A DNA stretch of 36,743 nucleotides from Bacteriovoracaceae bacterium (GTDB taxonomy: Bacteria > Bdellovibrionota > Bacteriovoracia > Bacteriovoracales > Bacteriovoracaceae). The position numbers were made by a program, and so were the translations under genes. Positions 33,319-36,743 of this stretch are shown here, piece by piece. The stretch is taken from assembly GCA_018649885.1 (NCBI GenBank), contig JABIHA010000085.1, positions 1 through 36,743 of the forward strand. Direction: 5' to 3'. How positions within the stretch are numbered: position 1 is the stretch's first letter; every line of letters begins with the position of its first letter. Under the pieces are notes generated by a model. It saw nothing but the letters and a program-made list of their open reading frames with translations. It had not been told where the DNA came from and did not search any database.

Positions 33319-36318
33319 ATGAAATTCGCTCAATATTTTTTGCCATTAACTTTAATGCTTTGCGTTAATTCACTTTATGCAGGTGATCCTACTCCCCCTC
33401 AATATTTTGAAACAGCAGCAGAGGCCTTTGAGTCACTTGTAGAGTCAGGTCAAAATTTAAAGGCCAGACCACTAGCTGTGAAAAACTCATCCTCGGGATT
33501 GGTAAGTTACGGAGGCGAGAAGGAGGGATCTTCATCTCTAATGACAAGAATTATGGGACCTACTCCAGATGTTTTGCTTTCCTATGTGAATGGACTGCCA
33601 AAGCTGGAGCGTAAGAAATTTCTCAAAAGATTTTTATCTGAGTTTGTATCAGGAAAGATTAGGCAGGCTGGCGTTGTAGATGTAGAGGGAAGAAATGTTG
33701 AGATTGATTTAACTGAAATTCGAGGTGATTTCAAAAAAATGAAATTAGCTCAATTGACGGAGCGCTTTGAATATTTCCTTATTTTATCTGAGGGACGTCC
33801 CTTTTCATTTATATCAAGTGCTGCAAAAAGAAAAATTTTTCTTGGAAAATATGCAGGCCAAACTACTGCTACTGCGTTTAAGAGCATTAGGTATAGTGGC
33901 TCAAAGTGGGTTGCCAATTTTGGTGAATCACAAAAATACGTTGATGCTGTACACGGTACTGGAGTTGGTGGTTGGGAGTTTACATTTAAGCCAATGAACT
34001 CCTTTGCAGAGTTTGAAGTCTTTATCGCATGGTTTAAATCAAAGCTTGCGACAAAATATAGGTTATTTGAAGCTCCTGGGCATCAAAGAGTAGTGATGCC
34101 TGTTGCTCACTCAAAAAATAGTGAAATAACAAGAAAGCTTAGAAAGAGATGGCTTTCTTATATGGCAGAAACTCTCAGAATGGTTCAGGCTTATATTGTT
34201 GTAAGAGGAATAAAGGGCTCAACTGGTATTGAGTACGCAAATTATAAGAGTGTCCATTCTGATTCGACTCTAGAGAGTGTGGCCACAAATGAATCGGGAA
34301 CAGGAAGAGGTGTTCTAAGGGTCGATAGCTTTGGCAGGTGGTATACAGATTCTTTTGGCATAGAGCTTAGATCTGGGACAAAAGATGCTGAAGTTCAACG
34401 ATTTGTTGAGCAAGTGCTTTCTGCTAGAGGTGCAACTGCTGACTTTTCAGGACTCAGCACTATAAGTGACTATAGTTTTATTGAGGATGTACCTAGGACA
34501 ATAGAAGAATTTGGAAAAAAGTTTGGGGTTAATAGAGAAGTGGCCAAAGCATTTTTAGACAACGTTAAAAATGCTCGTGGAGGCCCCAAAGGAAAGGGTA
34601 TTTCTAGCATGAGATATCTATTACCACTTTGGAGTTGGGAAAATGCTCCTTTTGGAACCAGCAAGGCCTCTACTTTTCAAAGTGCTAGGGCCGAATTTAT
34701 CCGGTCTGTGGCCAGGACAAGCTCACCAAGTGTTCAAGATATTAGATCTCATATGAAGGGATTTATCCGCAGGACAAATGTTGAAGTCGACTTAGTGGGG
34801 TACATGACTCCTGCAAAGGGGCTTGGTTCAAAAGTTAACTCTCTAGCGAGAGTGGTATATCCATTAGATAAACCAAGATCAAAAAATCCAAATCTTGTAG
34901 ATTTGGGGATCGAATTTTCAGGAAGATTTCCTGGAATGCTGAGCTCTTCTCTGACAGGAGCTATGGCCACTGGTCAAAGAGAGTGGGTCTACACTAATTA
35001 TGATTTACTTCCATCTGAAAGGGATCGAGTGATTGGTGCCGTCGCTGAGTCTCTTGGACGAAATCTTGACGGTGGTGGTGACAATTTTAGAGTGACTAAA
35101 CTTACAGCAGGGGAAGGCCATGGGCATGGATTATCTATTGCCTATGAAGTAATCGATAACAGACAAAGAAAGTGGAGAGTTGAATGGGATGGAGTTGGCA
35201 GAAGTTATACTCCTGAAGGAGAGGTCATTAGTTCTTCAGTACGAGGCGGGCACATTGAGCTTGTTACACCCAAATTTAAACCTCAGTATCAAGATATTGC
35301 TGCTGTTTATCAGTCTTTTAGTGAACACGGTGTGATTCCTTCTCATAAAGCAGGTGGCGGTCACATAAATATTGACCTTGCTCCTTTTAAAGGCAATCCA
35401 AGAGCACTTGCTAGGTTTCTTTCTCTCTTTCACCAGCACAGAGGAATTATGGCATTGATGTTTCAAAACCCTGGAAGAATTTCAGCTGCTCAGCCTATTG
35501 AAATTTCAGACAAGCTTGCAAGAGAGTTGGCCAATTTCTCAGGAACGGAAACACAGTTAAAGCAGCTTCTATACAATGAAGGATATTTTAATAAGCGTGT
35601 TGGAAGAAAAACAAGAAATGTTCAAGTTGATCTTTCTCCATTTTTTCAAGATGTCATTCCAGCTAAATTAATTTCTGGTGATTATGATATGAAAAACCCA
35701 AAGGTTCCATGGCGGCGTCAATTTAGAGTTGAGCCACACATTAGAAAAATGGAAATGAGGATGTTCGATGCTGCTGTAAATCCTATTGAGGCTGCATCTC
35801 AAATTAGACTCGTGAGAGCTTTACTACACGAGGCCCTTAGTGGAACCTCACAACTTACTGGCAGCGTTCAAAGTGTTGATTACGAACAATTTGCTCGCGA
35901 TACAACAGGTGAGAAATCCATGCGAAAACTAAAGGCCATGTGTAGACAACTTGGACTTCCCGTTGAGCAGTACAAGGGATTTGTTTACCAGGGAATCAGG
36001 CAATCGAGTATGGCGGTCAATTCCAAGCACTATGTTAGATATTCAAGAAAAATGAGTCAAAGACACTGGGTGGAGGTTGAAGGTTGGGGACGTGCCCTCA
36101 AAGGGAAAAGGCCAAGCTCTCGCGCTCTCAGTTCTGAGAGCAGAACTTGGTCGGGAGAAGCCTGTGCTGAGGCCGTAACACTGATGCGCTCAAGAGTTGA
36201 GTCTGCAACTCTAGCTCTTCCTGAAAGAGAAAAATTTGATAGGGAGAGGGATAGCTCGAAAGGTTATAGTCGAAAATTAGGTCTAGCAATATCATGTAAA
36301 GAAGTATTTGCGTTTTAA
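33319..36318 (+). CDS. Large secreted protein with two amidoligase-like halves
   Basis: 999 residues with a signal peptide of about 22 (ending LYAG). The C-terminal half has the order expected of amidoligase (glutamine-synthetase/GCS2-fold) enzymes: LVDLGIEFSGRF (Glu532), WRVEWDGVG, GGHIELVTP (Glu647), GGGHINIDL (His682) and KMEMRMFD (Glu812, Arg814). The N-terminal half repeats a similar order: GGWEFTFKP (Glu220), APGHQRVVMP (His255) and FGIELRSGTKD (Glu349, Arg351). The Glu-to-His distance is 35 residues in both halves. Such enzymes form amide bonds with ATP, which makes a secreted member odd. AAAAGG precedes the ATG. The next gene begins 12 bases after the stop. Coding is certain; the fold call is pattern-based. 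Confidence 0.75.
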   Translation: MKFAQYFLPLTLMLCVNSLYAGDPTPPQYFETAAEAFESLVESGQNLKARPLAVKNSSSGLVSYGGEKEGSSSLMTRIMGPTPDVLLSYVNGLPKLERKKFLKRFLSEFVSGKIRQAGVVDVEGRNVEIDLTEIRGDFKKMKLAQLTERFEYFLILSEGRPFSFISSAAKRKIFLGKYAGQTTATAFKSIRYSGSKWVANFGESQKYVDAVHGTGVGGWEFTFKPMNSFAEFEVFIAWFKSKLATKYRLFEAPGHQRVVMPVAHSKNSEITRKLRKRWLSYMAETLRMVQAYIVVRGIKGSTGIEYANYKSVHSDSTLESVATNESGTGRGVLRVDSFGRWYTDSFGIELRSGTKDAEVQRFVEQVLSARGATADFSGLSTISDYSFIEDVPRTIEEFGKKFGVNREVAKAFLDNVKNARGGPKGKGISSMRYLLPLWSWENAPFGTSKASTFQSARAEFIRSVARTSSPSVQDIRSHMKGFIRRTNVEVDLVGYMTPAKGLGSKVNSLARVVYPLDKPRSKNPNLVDLGIEFSGRFPGMLSSSLTGAMATGQREWVYTNYDLLPSERDRVIGAVAESLGRNLDGGGDNFRVTKLTAGEGHGHGLSIAYEVIDNRQRKWRVEWDGVGRSYTPEGEVISSSVRGGHIELVTPKFKPQYQDIAAVYQSFSEHGVIPSHKAGGGHINIDLAPFKGNPRALARFLSLFHQHRGIMALMFQNPGRISAAQPIEISDKLARELANFSGTETQLKQLLYNEGYFNKRVGRKTRNVQVDLSPFFQDVIPAKLISGDYDMKNPKVPWRRQFRVEPHIRKMEMRMFDAAVNPIEAASQIRLVRALLHEALSGTSQLTGSVQSVDYEQFARDTTGEKSMRKLKAMCRQLGLPVEQYKGFVYQGIRQSSMAVNSKHYVRYSRKMSQRHWVEVEGWGRALKGKRPSSRALSSESRTWSGEACAEAVTLMRSRVESATLALPEREKFDRERDSSKGYSRKLGLAISCKEVFAF

Positions 36319-36330
36319 TAGAGGAATACC

Positions 36331-36743
36331 ATGAGAAAGTTAATTTTAATAATTGCATTAATTAGTTTTGCACAAAGCTTATTTTGGGAAGCACACGCCA
36401 GAGGGCGCTCAAGAGTCCGAATTAAGAATATGATTCATTCTATTAGAAGATACAATGAATCAAAAACTGAGTTTAGAAAGTTATCCTTAACCGAAAGAAA
36501 AGAGGCGGGAGAGTTTCTAAGTGTACTTCTTGTAGAACTTAATTCTCTTCACAAGGATAAGCTGACAAAGTTTGATCTCAAAAGATGGATTAGAAACTCA
36601 CAAGGTCTTGATGCTAAAACAAAGTCGGTAGAGGAGCTTTTATTTCTTATAAATGAAAGTGCTTTAACTGATCCTACTGTCGAGTTAGGTTTTTCTCTCA
36701 ATTCGAGAGCTCAAGTTGAACTTAAGAAATCTATTTTGGCCTC
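36331..36743 (+). CDS. Secreted protein, 3' end outside window
   Basis: At least 137 residues, open to the last base. The ATG at 36331 follows AGAGGA. The first 23 residues form a signal peptide (MRKLILIIALISFAQSLFWE then AHA). The visible mature part is helical and charged (RGRSRVRIKNMIHSIRRYNESKTEF, later LTERKEAGEFLSVLLVELNSL), with no cysteines. It lies 12 bases after the amidoligase-like gene and is very probably in the same transcript, so the two products may work together. No family is recognised from this fragment. Confidence 0.75.
   Translation, partial: MRKLILIIALISFAQSLFWEAHARGRSRVRIKNMIHSIRRYNESKTEFRKLSLTERKEAGEFLSVLLVELNSLHKDKLTKFDLKRWIRNSQGLDAKTKSVEELLFLINESALTDPTVELGFSLNSRAQVELKKSILA

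Overview
The window is AT-rich, gene-dense bacterial chromosome with no rRNA, tRNA, CRISPR array, phage or transposase genes that I can see. The gene content is Gram-negative: lipoproteins, many signal-peptide proteins, a type II secretion/type IV pilus ATPase, an AgmX-like protein, a PilZ protein and an acyl-CoA carboxylase operon. Low GC, a eukaryote-like sphingolipid desaturase and many secreted proteins of unknown function suggest a Bdellovibrionota member, most likely near Bacteriovorax/Halobacteriovorax. That placement is inference, not a database result.

Layout. 1-431: no gene, but two 91-bp copies of a double-hairpin element. 432-2490: a secreted protein of unknown function, a secreted papain-like protease and a small membrane protein. 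2548-6342: a promoter, phosphoenolpyruvate carboxylase, a possible GNAT acyltransferase and a small secreted protein. 6419-8826: an orphan GspE/PilB ATPase and a small AgmX/TonB-C-like protein, followed by a strong hairpin. 8921-13163: stress and housekeeping genes (CBS-pair protein, hibernation factor, a UPRTase-like protein, Hsp33, a universal stress protein). 13168-19208: DUF4833-like and AhpD-like proteins, an ArgE-type peptidase, a phytase-like esterase, a HisN-like phosphatase and a secreted YiiX-type amidohydrolase. 19447-23180: a lipoprotein, then a leftward set (sphingolipid desaturase, TIP30-like reductase, PilZ protein) and a rightward YhhN-like membrane protein.

23226-28655 is a compact leucine/isovalerate catabolic operon: methylcrotonyl-CoA carboxylase carboxyltransferase, methylglutaconyl-CoA hydratase, biotin carboxylase, a separate biotin carrier protein and HMG-CoA lyase. 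Together they convert 3-methylcrotonyl-CoA to acetoacetate and acetyl-CoA. Isovaleryl-CoA dehydrogenase is not in the window.

28656-36743 is the most unusual part. A tandem 10-bp operator-like repeat precedes two coupled lipoproteins with similar C-termini. Next is a 1044-residue secreted protein made of a long Lys/Ser block, a Thr-rich block, a long Ser/Asp block and a Cys-rich end domain. Then comes a 999-residue secreted protein that appears to carry two amidoligase-like (glutamine-synthetase-fold) halves, followed closely by a further secreted protein cut by the window edge. This last group is the best candidate for an undescribed envelope or predation-related system.
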